Position numbers and translations under genes: made by a program. Below are positions 43,037 through 52,565 of a stretch of 64,000 bases of DNA, piece by piece (position 1 is the first letter of the stretch; each line of letters opens with the position of its first letter). The DNA is from Bacteroidota bacterium (lineage in GTDB: Bacteria; Bacteroidota; Bacteroidia; B-17B0; Aurantibacillaceae): positions 62,001 to 126,000 of the forward strand of contig JAJNDK010000001.1 of assembly GCA_021156365.1 (NCBI GenBank), written 5' to 3'. The notes beneath the pieces are model-generated. The model was given only the letters and a program-made list of their open reading frames with translations, was not told the origin of the DNA and searched no databases.

Positions 43037-45034
43037 ATGAAGAAAATTTTTACATTTTTCTTTCTGCAAAATATAGCACACAGAAAAACAGCTCTCTTTG
43101 TTTTTTTTATATGTCTGTTTTCTGTGGGCAGGGCCGACAGGATCTACCTGATCAACACTCCTGGTTATAATACGGCCGATCCAACGCTTATCAATGCGAT
43201 AATGAGCCTTGGGCATACGGTGATCGTGTCAAATAATGGATCAGCCTTGTCCAGCGGTAGCTTTACTTCGCGTTGTGTGGATCCCGTGAACGGATATGAC
43301 TGGTTGTGTTTTTTCGGAAATTCTGATTTTTCTGTCTGGACAGCCGAGATTAAAAATTTTATTGATGCCGGAGGAAAAGTCTTTTGCCAGTATGAAGTGG
43401 GGTGCTGCCTGGTTTCTTCCGCTTCTGTTGCAACTGTTTTATCAAGTATCACAGGACTGCCCGTTACAACCACCACCCCTGCTTTGATAGCCGGTCCCAC
43501 AGTTTCTTCTACATTGCCTCCTTATCCGCCACAATGGGAAGCGGTCCACTGCTGTCTTACATTCAGGGGTGCAGCGTACAAAGGATTGAGTGGTGTTCCT
43601 TTGGCCAACCAGTTTGTGGCATCAACCAATCTTAACGGATCACTTCCGCTGGTCTCTACCTGCCCGAATTTTGGTTTTTTCTTTAATACGACGGATTTTT
43701 TGGGAACGGCACAGAAAGGCGCTATTACCGGCCTTGGTGATGTCAATGTCTGGTATGATGGGGATGAGCCGCCTAACGGTGGTGGTGCATCGCCTGTAAA
43801 TATGACGCTGGTTAATTATTTTTTTCCGAATACCAGTTCCTCCTGCTATCTTGTTCCTCCCGGTTGCATGGAAACATATATCAACCCATCTCCGGTTCCG
43901 GATGCTACACTCATCAGTGATACCGTCTTGTGCAATCAATCTTCGCTTCAGTTGAATGTTAACTCGGGCGCCAATACCATTCTCTGGAACACGGGTGCTT
44001 CCGATAACAGTATTACAATTACGCAATCCGGTACTTATTGGGTAATGCTTACAAATGGCGCCTGTTCCGATCGCGACACAGTAGCCGTGGAGTTTTATAC
44101 CGCTTCGGCAGATCTGGGCCCTGATCAGGTAGTCTGCGGAATAGCCTCTCTAAACCTGTCGCCCCTGGTCTCTTCGTCCGTAATGGGAGCTCCTACATTC
44201 CTTTGGTCTACGGGCACTTCCGAAACATCCGAAACAGTATCTGCAAGTGGTGTATATTGGGTAGATGTTTCCTGGGGGGCTACCTGTACCAGGCGCGATT
44301 CCGTATCGGTTCTTTTATCACAGGGGCCGCAGCCTGATTTGGGATCGGATACAGCTGCCTGCGCACTCTCGGATTTCTCCTTATTGCTGGATGCCGGAAC
44401 CTATCCTTCTGCAAATTATCTATGGAGCACTGGAGACACTACTCAGACTATCCTTGCTCAAAGCCAGGGTGTCTATTGGGTGAATGTAACAATAGCTGCC
44501 TGCTCCGATCGGGATACAATTACGGTGAGAAGCTTTCATGGTGTGGAGCTCGGATCGGACAGATCTATGTGTGGTCTTGAGTCTGTTCGCCTGAATGCAG
44601 CACTTACACGCAACCTTCCTTCCGGCTACTTATGGTCTACCGGCCAGACAGCTTCCTACATCGATGTACCGGGTCCCGGAGTTTATGTAGTCGTGGTCAC
44701 ACAGGGTCAGTGCGTTTCCATCGATTCGGTTACGGTGAAAGGTTCCCTTGGCGACGGGATTGTATACGTGCCCAATGCATTTACACCTGGCCCCGGAGAT
44801 CTCAATGATGTCTTTTATGTGGTAGGAGAAGCCGTTACCCGGTTTCACCTGGCGGTCTATAACCGATGGGGAGAACGCGTTTTCGAAAGTCACCGTCAGT
44901 CAGATGGCTGGGATGGAACCCATATGGGAAAACCGGTGGAGCAGGGCAGTTATGTTTGGATTCTTCAATATAGTACAGATTGCAGTGAAGGAACAGAAGT
45001 ACAGAAAAGCGGGAGTATATTGCTGATCCGGTAG
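43037..45034 (+). CDS. T9SS type B protein: amidotransferase-like N-terminus, four Ig-like repeats
   Basis: The 665-residue product has a signal peptide (ALFVFFICLFSVG). Residues about 35-290 look like the amidotransferase/ThuA-like domain of the 34890 protein: RIYLINTPGYNT, MSLGHTVIVSNN, GYDWLCFFGNSDFSV, FIDAGGKVFCQYEVGCC. Four Ig-like repeats of about 80 residues follow, each with an LW(S/N)TG and a YWV(M/D/N) or YVVVV strand and a Cys pair (e.g. LGPDQVVCG ... GVYWVDVS, LGSDTAACA ... GVYWVNVTIAAC). The type B sorting signal ends it: YVPNAFTPGPGDLNDVFYV, YNRWGERVFESH, GWDGTHMGKPVEQGSYVW. It should be displayed on the surface by T9SS. Confidence 0.9.
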   Translation: MKKIFTFFFLQNIAHRKTALFVFFICLFSVGRADRIYLINTPGYNTADPTLINAIMSLGHTVIVSNNGSALSSGSFTSRCVDPVNGYDWLCFFGNSDFSVWTAEIKNFIDAGGKVFCQYEVGCCLVSSASVATVLSSITGLPVTTTTPALIAGPTVSSTLPPYPPQWEAVHCCLTFRGAAYKGLSGVPLANQFVASTNLNGSLPLVSTCPNFGFFFNTTDFLGTAQKGAITGLGDVNVWYDGDEPPNGGGASPVNMTLVNYFFPNTSSSCYLVPPGCMETYINPSPVPDATLISDTVLCNQSSLQLNVNSGANTILWNTGASDNSITITQSGTYWVMLTNGACSDRDTVAVEFYTASADLGPDQVVCGIASLNLSPLVSSSVMGAPTFLWSTGTSETSETVSASGVYWVDVSWGATCTRRDSVSVLLSQGPQPDLGSDTAACALSDFSLLLDAGTYPSANYLWSTGDTTQTILAQSQGVYWVNVTIAACSDRDTITVRSFHGVELGSDRSMCGLESVRLNAALTRNLPSGYLWSTGQTASYIDVPGPGVYVVVVTQGQCVSIDSVTVKGSLGDGIVYVPNAFTPGPGDLNDVFYVVGEAVTRFHLAVYNRWGERVFESHRQSDGWDGTHMGKPVEQGSYVWILQYSTDCSEGTEVQKSGSILLIR

Positions 45035-45050
45035 CTTTCCTTTACCTTTG
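45020..45050 (+). promoter_or_regulatory. Promoter of the ferredoxin gene
   Basis: TTG (45020-45022), 20 bases, TACCTTTG (45043-45050), a perfect match starting inside the end of the preceding gene. Confidence 0.65.
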
Positions 45051-45075
45051 CAACACCATTTAAGGTTTTATTTTT

Positions 45076-45399
45076 ATGCAGGACATCAACATCAATATAC
45101 AAAACAACGACGGAAGCAGAACGACTTTAATAGGCCCCACCGATATGAGTCTCAGTCTCATGGAATTCCTCAAAGGCAGCGATTATGATATATTAGCTAC
45201 CTGCGGCGGTATGGCTTTGTGCGCCACTTGCCATGTAAGCGTTGTCGAAGGTTTTGATAAATTGGGAGAGATCAGTGATGACGAATACGCCATGCTGGAT
45301 ACCCTCCCGAATATTACCGATACGTCCCGTTTATCCTGCCAGCTGAAGCTCAACGACAGCATGGATAATATTGTAGTGAAAGTGCTTGGGGATCATTGA
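45076..45399 (+). CDS. Adrenodoxin-type 2Fe-2S ferredoxin
   Basis: The 107-residue product has the vertebrate/adrenodoxin-type cluster motif with four Cys: ILATCGGMALCATCHVSVV and, 40 residues on, SRLSCQLKL. It is a cytoplasmic electron carrier, perhaps for iron-sulfur cluster assembly or a hydroxylase. No reductase is adjacent. It has its own promoter at 45020. Confidence 0.93.
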   Translation: MQDININIQNNDGSRTTLIGPTDMSLSLMEFLKGSDYDILATCGGMALCATCHVSVVEGFDKLGEISDDEYAMLDTLPNITDTSRLSCQLKLNDSMDNIVVKVLGDH

Positions 45400-45466
45400 T
45401 TTTTCTTTGCATGGTTTTTGTCAGGTGAAATAGGTCGGTACCCCACTGATTATAGCTCTCGTGACT

Positions 45467-45739
45467 GTAGAAATAGCACAGGCCGCTGTAGAAATAGCAC
45501 AGGCCGCTGTAGAAGTAGCACAGGCCGCTGTAGAAATAGCACATGCAGCTCTAGAAATAGCACAGGCCGCTGTAGAAGTAGCACAGGCAGCTGTAGAAAT
45601 AGCACAGGCAGCTGTAGAAATAGCACAGGCCGCTGTAGAAGTAGCACATGCAGCTGTAGAAATAGCACAGGCCGCTGTAGAAATAGCACATGCAGCTCTA
45701 GAAATAGCACAGGCAGCTGTAGAAGTAGCATATACCGCT
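45467..45739 (+). repeat. 21-bp minisatellite, 13 units
   Basis: Thirteen contiguous 21-bp units with consensus GTAGAAATAGCACAGGCCGC plus T. Sites of variation are few: A/G at position 7, G/T and C/A in the second half, and C at position 1 in units 5 and 12, each preceded by a CATGCAGCT-ended unit. If translated in the open plus frame each unit is the heptapeptide VEIAQAA. There is no ribosome-binding site, but the run is free of stops in two plus frames and on the minus strand. It lies between the ferredoxin and GH92 genes. Confidence 0.93.
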
Positions 45740-45796
45740 TTACAAAAAACGATTGGCCAACCTGCATTCTCTTTCGAAGCAATGGCCCCGTGTGTT

Positions 45797-45857
45797 CCCT
45801 CGCCCCAAGGGAGAGGGCAGCCCGTGCGAAAGGGTGAGGGTGCCCCCCTTTTTTTCA
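45797..45857. repeat. GC-rich hairpin repeat after the minisatellite
   Basis: CCCTCGCCC (45797-45805) pairs with GGGTGAGGG (45832-45840) with one wobble; between them lie AAGGGAGAGGGCAGCCCGTG-type sequence, then CCCCCC and seven T. This sort of CCCTCNCCC repeat is widespread in bacterial intergenic DNA. Confidence 0.6.
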
Positions 45858-45921
45858 ACCATTAAACATCCCTAATAGTAGTATTGCCCCGTATTTTCTA
45901 TCTTTATAGCAAAGAATTAGT

Positions 45922-48846
45922 ATGCGGATTTTAATTGTTTTTGTTTTCATTTCATCGGTTGCTGTTGCACAGAAAACTCCTGTCTCCTTCGTAAATCCAT
46001 TCATCGGTACGGGCTGGCATGGGCATACCTTTCCGGGAGCAGTCGTGCCTTTCGGGATGGTGCAGCTGAGTCCCGATACACGCATCGACGGCAGCTGGGA
46101 TGGCTGCAGTGGCTATCATTACAATGATTCGCTCATCTATGGTTTCTCGCATACACATCTGAGCGGTACGGGATGCAGCGATTTCGGCGATATATTATTA
46201 ATGCCAATGCCGGGCACGGCTTCTGCCGACAATAAAAAATACGCTTCGGAATTCAAACACACGAATGAAAAAGCAAGCGCCGGTTTATACAGCGTAAAGC
46301 TGCAGAACGGGACCGAAGTGGAGCTGACTGCTACCACCCGTGTCGGTATCCACAAATATACTTTCCCGAAAAACGAGCTGCCCAATGTGATCCTTGACCT
46401 TACGCACCGCGATGAAACCACTCAATCCTATGTGAAAGTAACCGGGGATAAAACCCTCGAAGGGGAGCGTTTCAGTAAAGCCTGGGCAACTGATCAGCGG
46501 ATCTATTATGCGATCGAGTTCTCTGAGAAATTTGACTGGGAGATCTTCCTGAATGATAAAAGCCAGAAAGGTCAGCTCCTGAAAGATAATTACTACAGCG
46601 GTAAAAATGTGAAAGCTATCCTGAGCTTTCCCGATCAGAAAGGAAAAACCATACTTGTCAAAGTGGGCATTTCCAACGTAAGTGTGGAAGGAGCAAAGAA
46701 GAATTTAGCGGCAGAAGCAAAGGACTGGAATTTCGATAACTATAAAAAAAGTGCAGAAGCGCTGTGGAATAAAGAATTGGGAAAGATCCAGGTAAGCACC
46801 GAAAACAAAGAAAAGGCAACGGTTTTCTACACCGCACTCTATCATTGTATGATCCATCCTTCCATGGCCAGCGATGTGGATGGCAGTTACCGCGGCCGCG
46901 ACATGAAAGTTCACAAAGCAGACGGCTTCGATTATTATTCCGTTTTCTCCCTGTGGGATACCTACCGGGGATTACATCCTTTGTTGACACTCATCGATAA
47001 AAAACGAACAGAGGATTTTATCAAAACATTCATTGCGCAATACGAGCAGGGCGGACGGTTGCCCGTATGGGAGCTTGCAGGCAATGAAACGGATTGCATG
47101 ATCGGGTATCATTCGGTAGCGGTGATCACGGATGCTTACATAAAAGGCATTACAGGATTTGATGCGCAGAAAGCATACGCTGCCATGAAAAACAGCGCGA
47201 TGGAAGACCGGCTTGGTTTGAAAGCCTATAAACAAAATGGAGTGATCAGCGCCGATGACGAGTCCGAATCGGTTTCCCGCACGCTGGAGTATGCCTACGA
47301 CGATTGGTGTATTGCACAGATGGCAAAGAAGCTGGGAAAAACAGAAGATTACAAACTGTTTATCAATCGCTCCATGTCCTGGAGAAATGTGTTTGACCGG
47401 CAAAGCGCTTTTATGCGTGCCCGGAAGAACGGGAACTGGCAGCAGCCTTTCGATCCGCGCGAAGTGAACAATAATTTTACCGAAGCCAATTCCTACCAGT
47501 ATTCCTTTTACGTTCCGCAGGACATAGAAGGACTGATAGAAGCACATGGAAATGCAACGCGTTTCGAAAAAAAGCTGACCAAATTATTTCTGACCGAATC
47601 CAAAACCACGGGCCGCGAGCAAAGTGATATCACCGGTTTGATCGGTCAGTATGCGCATGGAAATGAGCCCAGCCATCACATGGCGTATTTATTCAATTAT
47701 GCCGGCAAATACAATAAGACCGTTGAATACGTAGATGCCATCTGCAAAGACTTTTACAGCAACAATCCGTATGGGCTCATCGGCAATGAAGATTGCGGAC
47801 AGATGAGTGCCTGGTATGTCTTGTCTTCTCTTGGTTTTTATCCCGTATGCCCGGGTTCTCCGGATTTTGTATTGGGCAAGCCGCAGTTTACCGAATTGAA
47901 TATCACCCTCCATACCGGCAGTAAAATGAAGATCAGCCGGCCGGTTGATTATACTTCCAAAAATGCATCCGGAGTTAATTTCTCACTCAACAACCAGCCT
48001 TACAAAAAACTGTTTATTTCAACAGAGGATCTATTGAAGGGCGGTCAGTTTACATTCACAGCGCCTAAGGAATCGGAAGTAGCAGATAGTCTTGCTACCG
48101 GCTGGATACTCCCCTCATCTAAAATTTCAGATGCGGAATTTGTGCCTTTGCCTCTTATCAAAACCGGCAATTCCTTTACCGATACGATGCGTATTGTATT
48201 GCAAAACAATTCACGGAAAGGGCAGCTGTTTTTCCGGACAGATTCAACAGCCAAATTCATGCCTTATAAAAACAAGGCGATCAGCATCGGCCAAACGACT
48301 AAGATCGAAGTATACGAACAGGCAGAGAAGTTCAAAAGTGGGATCGTTTCTGCCAAAGTGTACAAACGTCCGAACAAATGGACAGTGAAAATAGCAAAGA
48401 GATTCAATAAACAATATACAGCCGGTGGTGAGATCGGTATCCTTGATGGGATTCGCGGTGATCTCAACTGGAAAAAAGGAGAGTGGCAGGGCTATCAATC
48501 CACCGATTTTGAAGCAGTCGTGGACATGTTGGAGCTACGAACAATTTCCGAAGCAAAGATAGGTTTGCTACAGGATACCCGGGCCTGGATACTCTTTCCA
48601 ACGGTAGTTGAAGTGTACGTTTCAGCTGACGGAACTAAATTTGAAAAGGCCGGCATCTTCGAAAACAAAAAAGCAGCCGATGAGTATACTGTTCAGATCC
48701 AGGACCTCGGTGGAAAAATTGACACGGGTGGGCAAAAAATACGCTATGTGAAATTTATCGCAAAGAACCATGGTAAACTGCCCGAATGGCACCAGGGCAG
48801 GGGAGGAGACGCATTTATTTTTGTAGATGAGCTGCTGATAAAATAG
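45922..48846 (+). CDS. GH92 family glycoside hydrolase (alpha-mannosidase type)
   Basis: The 974-residue product has a weak signal peptide (IVFVFISSVAVAQ) and a GH92 catalytic region: VNPFIGTGWHGHTFPGAVVPFGM, YHYNDSLIYGFSHTHLSG, WELAGNETDCMIGYHS, GNEPSHHMAYLFNYAGK and GNEDCGQMSAWYVLSSLGFYPV. Members release mannose from alpha-1,2, 1,3, 1,4 or 1,6 linkages and need Ca2+. A further beta-rich module (about 720-974) ends the chain. The protein lacks a T9SS signal, so it probably acts in the periplasm. No SusC/SusD partners flank it. Confidence 0.95.
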   Translation: MRILIVFVFISSVAVAQKTPVSFVNPFIGTGWHGHTFPGAVVPFGMVQLSPDTRIDGSWDGCSGYHYNDSLIYGFSHTHLSGTGCSDFGDILLMPMPGTASADNKKYASEFKHTNEKASAGLYSVKLQNGTEVELTATTRVGIHKYTFPKNELPNVILDLTHRDETTQSYVKVTGDKTLEGERFSKAWATDQRIYYAIEFSEKFDWEIFLNDKSQKGQLLKDNYYSGKNVKAILSFPDQKGKTILVKVGISNVSVEGAKKNLAAEAKDWNFDNYKKSAEALWNKELGKIQVSTENKEKATVFYTALYHCMIHPSMASDVDGSYRGRDMKVHKADGFDYYSVFSLWDTYRGLHPLLTLIDKKRTEDFIKTFIAQYEQGGRLPVWELAGNETDCMIGYHSVAVITDAYIKGITGFDAQKAYAAMKNSAMEDRLGLKAYKQNGVISADDESESVSRTLEYAYDDWCIAQMAKKLGKTEDYKLFINRSMSWRNVFDRQSAFMRARKNGNWQQPFDPREVNNNFTEANSYQYSFYVPQDIEGLIEAHGNATRFEKKLTKLFLTESKTTGREQSDITGLIGQYAHGNEPSHHMAYLFNYAGKYNKTVEYVDAICKDFYSNNPYGLIGNEDCGQMSAWYVLSSLGFYPVCPGSPDFVLGKPQFTELNITLHTGSKMKISRPVDYTSKNASGVNFSLNNQPYKKLFISTEDLLKGGQFTFTAPKESEVADSLATGWILPSSKISDAEFVPLPLIKTGNSFTDTMRIVLQNNSRKGQLFFRTDSTAKFMPYKNKAISIGQTTKIEVYEQAEKFKSGIVSAKVYKRPNKWTVKIAKRFNKQYTAGGEIGILDGIRGDLNWKKGEWQGYQSTDFEAVVDMLELRTISEAKIGLLQDTRAWILFPTVVEVYVSADGTKFEKAGIFENKKAADEYTVQIQDLGGKIDTGGQKIRYVKFIAKNHGKLPEWHQGRGGDAFIFVDELLIK

Positions 48847-48981
48847 ATCTGATCGTTTTATATCTTTCCCAAAAGCGCAGGTAACAGATTTGAATAGGGA
48901 AACTGACCGGTTTTCCGTTTTCATCAGCCGGGCTGCTCCGGAATTTCCCTTTTTCACAAAGTAAACAGTTAAAGATAAAGT

Positions 48982-49680
48982 ATGATCGCAGAAGCCATTA
49001 TTTCGCTTGTATCGCTTATTTCCCTGGAAATCATCCTCGGGATTGATAACATCATCTTTATTTCCATTTTGGCCGACAAACTACCGCCTGCCAGTCGTGA
49101 GCGGTTGCGCTATTGGGGAATCGGCCTTGCCATGGCTGTCCGTTTATTGCTCCTCGCTGCCATATCCTGGGTGCTTAAACTGGATCGTACGCTTTTTGTG
49201 CTTTTCGGGATCGGTTTTTCGGGCAAGTCGCTGATCCTGCTTGCCGGTGGCTTGTTCCTGATCTATAAAAGTACCCGCGAGATCCTGCACAAGACCGAAA
49301 AAACGGAAGATGCCCTTGCTCCAAAAACTAATAACGCGGGCTTCAAAAGACTGCTGCTGGAAGTCATTGTACTCGATCTTGTGTTTTCCATCGATTCCAT
49401 CATCACTGCCGTGGGTATGGCGAATGAATTATGGGTCATGTATACAGCGGTGATCGTTGCCGTAGTCATCATGCTTCTTGCATCCGGGCCTATCGGCAGG
49501 TTCATCCGGAAACATCCTTCGTTTAAGATACTGGCACTTTGTTTTTTGATGATGATAGGCGTTTCACTGATAGCTGAAGGCCTCCATTTCAAAATACCGA
49601 AAGGATATATATACTTTTCCATGGGCTTTGCTTTCCTGGTGGATATTATACAGATGCGAAAATTGAAAAAAGCAGAATAG
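48982..49680 (+). CDS. TerC family integral membrane protein
   Basis: The 232-residue product has seven to eight predicted helices and the family motif LEIILGIDNIIFISILADKLP near the start, repeated later as VLDLVFSIDSIITAVGMAN. Members are implicated in metal efflux, notably manganese, and in folding of exported metalloproteins. The 135 bases upstream contain a loosely self-complementary AGGGAAA ... TTTCCCT stretch that may be structured. Confidence 0.93.
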   Translation: MIAEAIISLVSLISLEIILGIDNIIFISILADKLPPASRERLRYWGIGLAMAVRLLLLAAISWVLKLDRTLFVLFGIGFSGKSLILLAGGLFLIYKSTREILHKTEKTEDALAPKTNNAGFKRLLLEVIVLDLVFSIDSIITAVGMANELWVMYTAVIVAVVIMLLASGPIGRFIRKHPSFKILALCFLMMIGVSLIAEGLHFKIPKGYIYFSMGFAFLVDIIQMRKLKKAE

Positions 49681-49825
49681 AGGCTGGCAACAGTGCTGTT
49701 ATTTATCATGATTTACCCGCACTGAAGGGTTTTTACAACCGCTTAACTGATTTTTTTCTGCCCGGTTGCAAATTATACCTGATTTTTTTGTTGATTCGAT
49801 ATACCATATATCTGACGAAAAATGT

Positions 49826-49833
49826 TAATTTTG
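49826..49833 (+). promoter_or_regulatory. -7 promoter element of the 49859 gene
   Basis: TAATTTTG is a perfect TAnnTTTG match 26 bases before the ATG; no TTG lies at the right -33 distance. Confidence 0.5.
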
Positions 49834-49858
49834 AATTAGTTACCCCCTAATTAACAAA

Positions 49859-52537
49859 ATGAGAACATCCGCTTTTCTATTCGCACTTTTTTGTTTGAGC
49901 AGTCAGATCAACTATGCACAATTAAGCACAAGCGCTTCTACGCCCACCAATCTCGTACAGAATGTACTGTTGGGAGCGGGGGTCACAGCCTCCAACATTA
50001 CCTATACAGGTTATGTGAATGGGATCAGTGAGTTCAGTGCACCTGCTTCCGGCGGTTTAGGCATCACTAACGGATTGTATCTTACTTCCGGTTCTTACCT
50101 TGCCAATGATCCTTCCAACATTTTTTCCTTCGGTGAGGATGGACCAATGGGGCCTTCCAGCAATTTTCAAAGTGTGTCGAACGGAACACCCGGCGATCCG
50201 TATCTGGATACTATTTCCTCGAGCACCAGTTATGATGCAGCTATCCTCGAATTCGATTTTGTTCCGCAGTCTGATTCCGTAAAATTCCGTTATACATTCG
50301 GTTCCGAAGAATACAATGATTTTGTGAGTACCGGTTCCGGAGGAGTTAACGATGCTTTTGCTTTCGTCCTCAGCGGTGTTTCTACTCCGCTTTCACCGGT
50401 CAATCTTGCCCTGATACCGGGGACTTCTACGCCTGTTTCTATCTTTACGGTAAACAATGGATATTCCGGCGGTGTTTCTTCAGGACCTTGTTTGAATTGT
50501 GCCTATTACAGGGATAATGTCAACGGAACGGTTGATGTGGCTTATGACGGACTTACAACTGTTCTAACGGCATCGCACCAGGTAATTTGCGGAGAAACCT
50601 ATCACATCCGCATTATGATATCCGATGCAGGTGATGCAGCTTACGATTCCGGTGTATTCCTCGAAGCAGGCTCCTTTTCTTCTTCCACTCCTTTTGCCGT
50701 TTCTTCCAGTGTGAACGGAACCGCAGGAGATACAATGGCTGTGGAAGGATGTGATAATATGCAGATCGTATTTGTACGGCCTGCATCTACTATTGCGACA
50801 GCCGCAAGCTATACGATCGATGTTACAGGTACAGCTACCGGCGGAACCGATTACACCACTATTCCCAATGCGATCAGCTTCCCGATAGGGGAGGACTCCG
50901 TTGTTTTCAGCTTCACACCTGTGATGGATGGAATTGCAGAAGGAACAGAAACGATCATCATAACGATCAATAACGTAAATGTATGCGGTGTGGTAACCTC
51001 TCTGCATTATAATTTTGCCATCAGCGATATAACTCCTATCATCCTTACAACTGTAAGTGATACCATTTGTCCCGGGCTCAGTGCAGAGCTTAGTGTGGCG
51101 GCTACCGGTGGCGCAGGTTCCTATAGCTACAGTTGGAATACCGGTTCTGTTAATGATTCGATAACCGTCAGTCCCTCCGCTACAACTATTTACACAGTTA
51201 CAGTTGACGACAATTGTGCAGGCACAGCTCAGGTGCAGGCAACAGCAACTGTTACGGCGATCCCAACCTTTACATTGGGTATGCCGGTGCAACCGGATAC
51301 CTATTGTACAAATACCGGCTCCGGTCTTGTCACAGCAGTCACTGTTCCTGTCGTACCGGGTTCCTGGTCAGGAGTAGGGCTTACCGACATAGGCAACGGA
51401 CAGGCAAGCTTCGTTCCTTCCGCGCTTCCTTTGGGACCCAATGTGTTTACCTATAATGCAGGTGCCGGTGGTTGTAATTCTTCTGTTCAGTATACCGTTA
51501 CCATTCATCAATACACCGATCCTGCATTTACACCGGTTTCTCCAAAATGTGCCTACGATGCTCCTGTAAATTTTGCAGCAGCAAATGCAGGCGGACAGTG
51601 GTTTATCAATTCGGTAGCATTTGGTGGTACGGCAGACCCTGCCACATTAGGCGCCGGAACTTACCAGATAAAATATGTAACCGGTATTCCGGCCTGCCCG
51701 GATTCTGCCACACATCCATTTATTGTAAATCCGAAACCGGAAGTGGTCTTTACAACAGATACCACTGAAGGATGCCTGATCGGCGGGAATGTTTACAGCT
51801 TTGCTCCTCAGTTGACCGCTGGTATTGGCAATGGTTCGTTCCAATGGTATTTCGGGGACGGAAGCAGCGGAAGCACATTAGCAACGCCTGTTCATATGTA
51901 TTCAGGAGCGGGATCGTATACGATCAAGCTGATCTATACCGATCCGAATGGTTGCCTGGATGATACAACTGCTGTTTCTTATATCACGGTACATCCGCAT
52001 CCATCTGCTGATTTCTATTTCTCCAATGAGAATCCAACCATACTGGAGCCACAGGTCGATATGCTCAATACGACCGATCCTTCGGGAAATACATTCTACT
52101 GGAATATTCCGGGGCTTTTATCTTCTACGGAATATAACACCGGCCTTATCTTCCCACAGGCAGGAACCTATCCTGTGACGCTGGCGGCAACGAACCAGTA
52201 CAATTGCAGTGATTCAATAACGAGGCTGCTGAAAGTACTGAACGAAGAAGTGATCTATATCCCGAATTCATTTACGCCGAACAACGATGGTAAGAATGAT
52301 TATTTCTTTGCCAAAGGATTTGGCTTCAATGAAAAAGAAGGATTCAAAATGCAGATATTCAACCGCTGGGGAGAGCGCATTTTCGAAACAGGAGATCCTG
52401 CCACCTACTGGAACGGTTCCAAAAATAACCATAGCACCAGCAGCGCAATAGAGGATACTTACATCTACGTTGTGAATTACAAAGACCTCGAAGGCAAGAA
52501 ATACACCCGCACCGGACAGGTTACGGTTATGAGATAA
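49859..52537 (+). CDS. Choice-of-anchor L, PKD-domain protein with T9SS type B sorting signal
   Basis: The 892-residue product has a signal peptide (FLFALFCLSSQINYAQ). Residues about 30-270 match the choice-of-anchor L domain (LVQNVLLGAGVTASNITYTG, GGLGITNGLYLTSG, ILEFDFVPQSDSVKFRYTFGSEEYND). A Calx-beta-like stretch follows (GTATGGTDYTTIPNAISFPI, GTETIIITINNV), then Ig-like repeats, and a PKD domain (FQWYFGDGSSGSTLATPVHMY). The type B signal is IPNSFTPNNDGKNDYFFAKG, then FNRWGERIFETG and NYKDLEGKKYTRTGQVTV. It is likely a large surface adhesin. The terminator behind it carries the nested palindrome. Confidence 0.92.
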   Translation: MRTSAFLFALFCLSSQINYAQLSTSASTPTNLVQNVLLGAGVTASNITYTGYVNGISEFSAPASGGLGITNGLYLTSGSYLANDPSNIFSFGEDGPMGPSSNFQSVSNGTPGDPYLDTISSSTSYDAAILEFDFVPQSDSVKFRYTFGSEEYNDFVSTGSGGVNDAFAFVLSGVSTPLSPVNLALIPGTSTPVSIFTVNNGYSGGVSSGPCLNCAYYRDNVNGTVDVAYDGLTTVLTASHQVICGETYHIRIMISDAGDAAYDSGVFLEAGSFSSSTPFAVSSSVNGTAGDTMAVEGCDNMQIVFVRPASTIATAASYTIDVTGTATGGTDYTTIPNAISFPIGEDSVVFSFTPVMDGIAEGTETIIITINNVNVCGVVTSLHYNFAISDITPIILTTVSDTICPGLSAELSVAATGGAGSYSYSWNTGSVNDSITVSPSATTIYTVTVDDNCAGTAQVQATATVTAIPTFTLGMPVQPDTYCTNTGSGLVTAVTVPVVPGSWSGVGLTDIGNGQASFVPSALPLGPNVFTYNAGAGGCNSSVQYTVTIHQYTDPAFTPVSPKCAYDAPVNFAAANAGGQWFINSVAFGGTADPATLGAGTYQIKYVTGIPACPDSATHPFIVNPKPEVVFTTDTTEGCLIGGNVYSFAPQLTAGIGNGSFQWYFGDGSSGSTLATPVHMYSGAGSYTIKLIYTDPNGCLDDTTAVSYITVHPHPSADFYFSNENPTILEPQVDMLNTTDPSGNTFYWNIPGLLSSTEYNTGLIFPQAGTYPVTLAATNQYNCSDSITRLLKVLNEEVIYIPNSFTPNNDGKNDYFFAKGFGFNEKEGFKMQIFNRWGERIFETGDPATYWNGSKNNHSTSSAIEDTYIYVVNYKDLEGKKYTRTGQVTVMR

Positions 52538-52565
52538 CAAGACTTTTTGCTAAAAAGAATGAAAC

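Larger units (their letters stand above)
45400..45921. other. Long gene-free region holding the minisatellite and hairpin
   Basis: About 520 bases without a supported gene between the ferredoxin and GH92 genes. A frame is open on the plus strand from GTG 45461 to 45865 and others on the minus strand, but they exist because the 21-bp repeat lacks stops. A partial -7-like box (TATCTTTA) is at about 45900. Confidence 0.6.

Noticed and set aside
45461..45865. Open frame of 134 codons through the minisatellite (GTG start)
   Set aside because: No ribosome-binding context or promoter, two plus frames and the minus strand are open too, and the tail reads into a common GC-rich hairpin repeat. Listed only as a repeat; expression would change this.
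48890..48955. Structured leader or riboswitch before the TerC gene
   Set aside because: AGGGAAA and TTTCCCT can pair over a long loop, but no known manganese riboswitch motif is seen.
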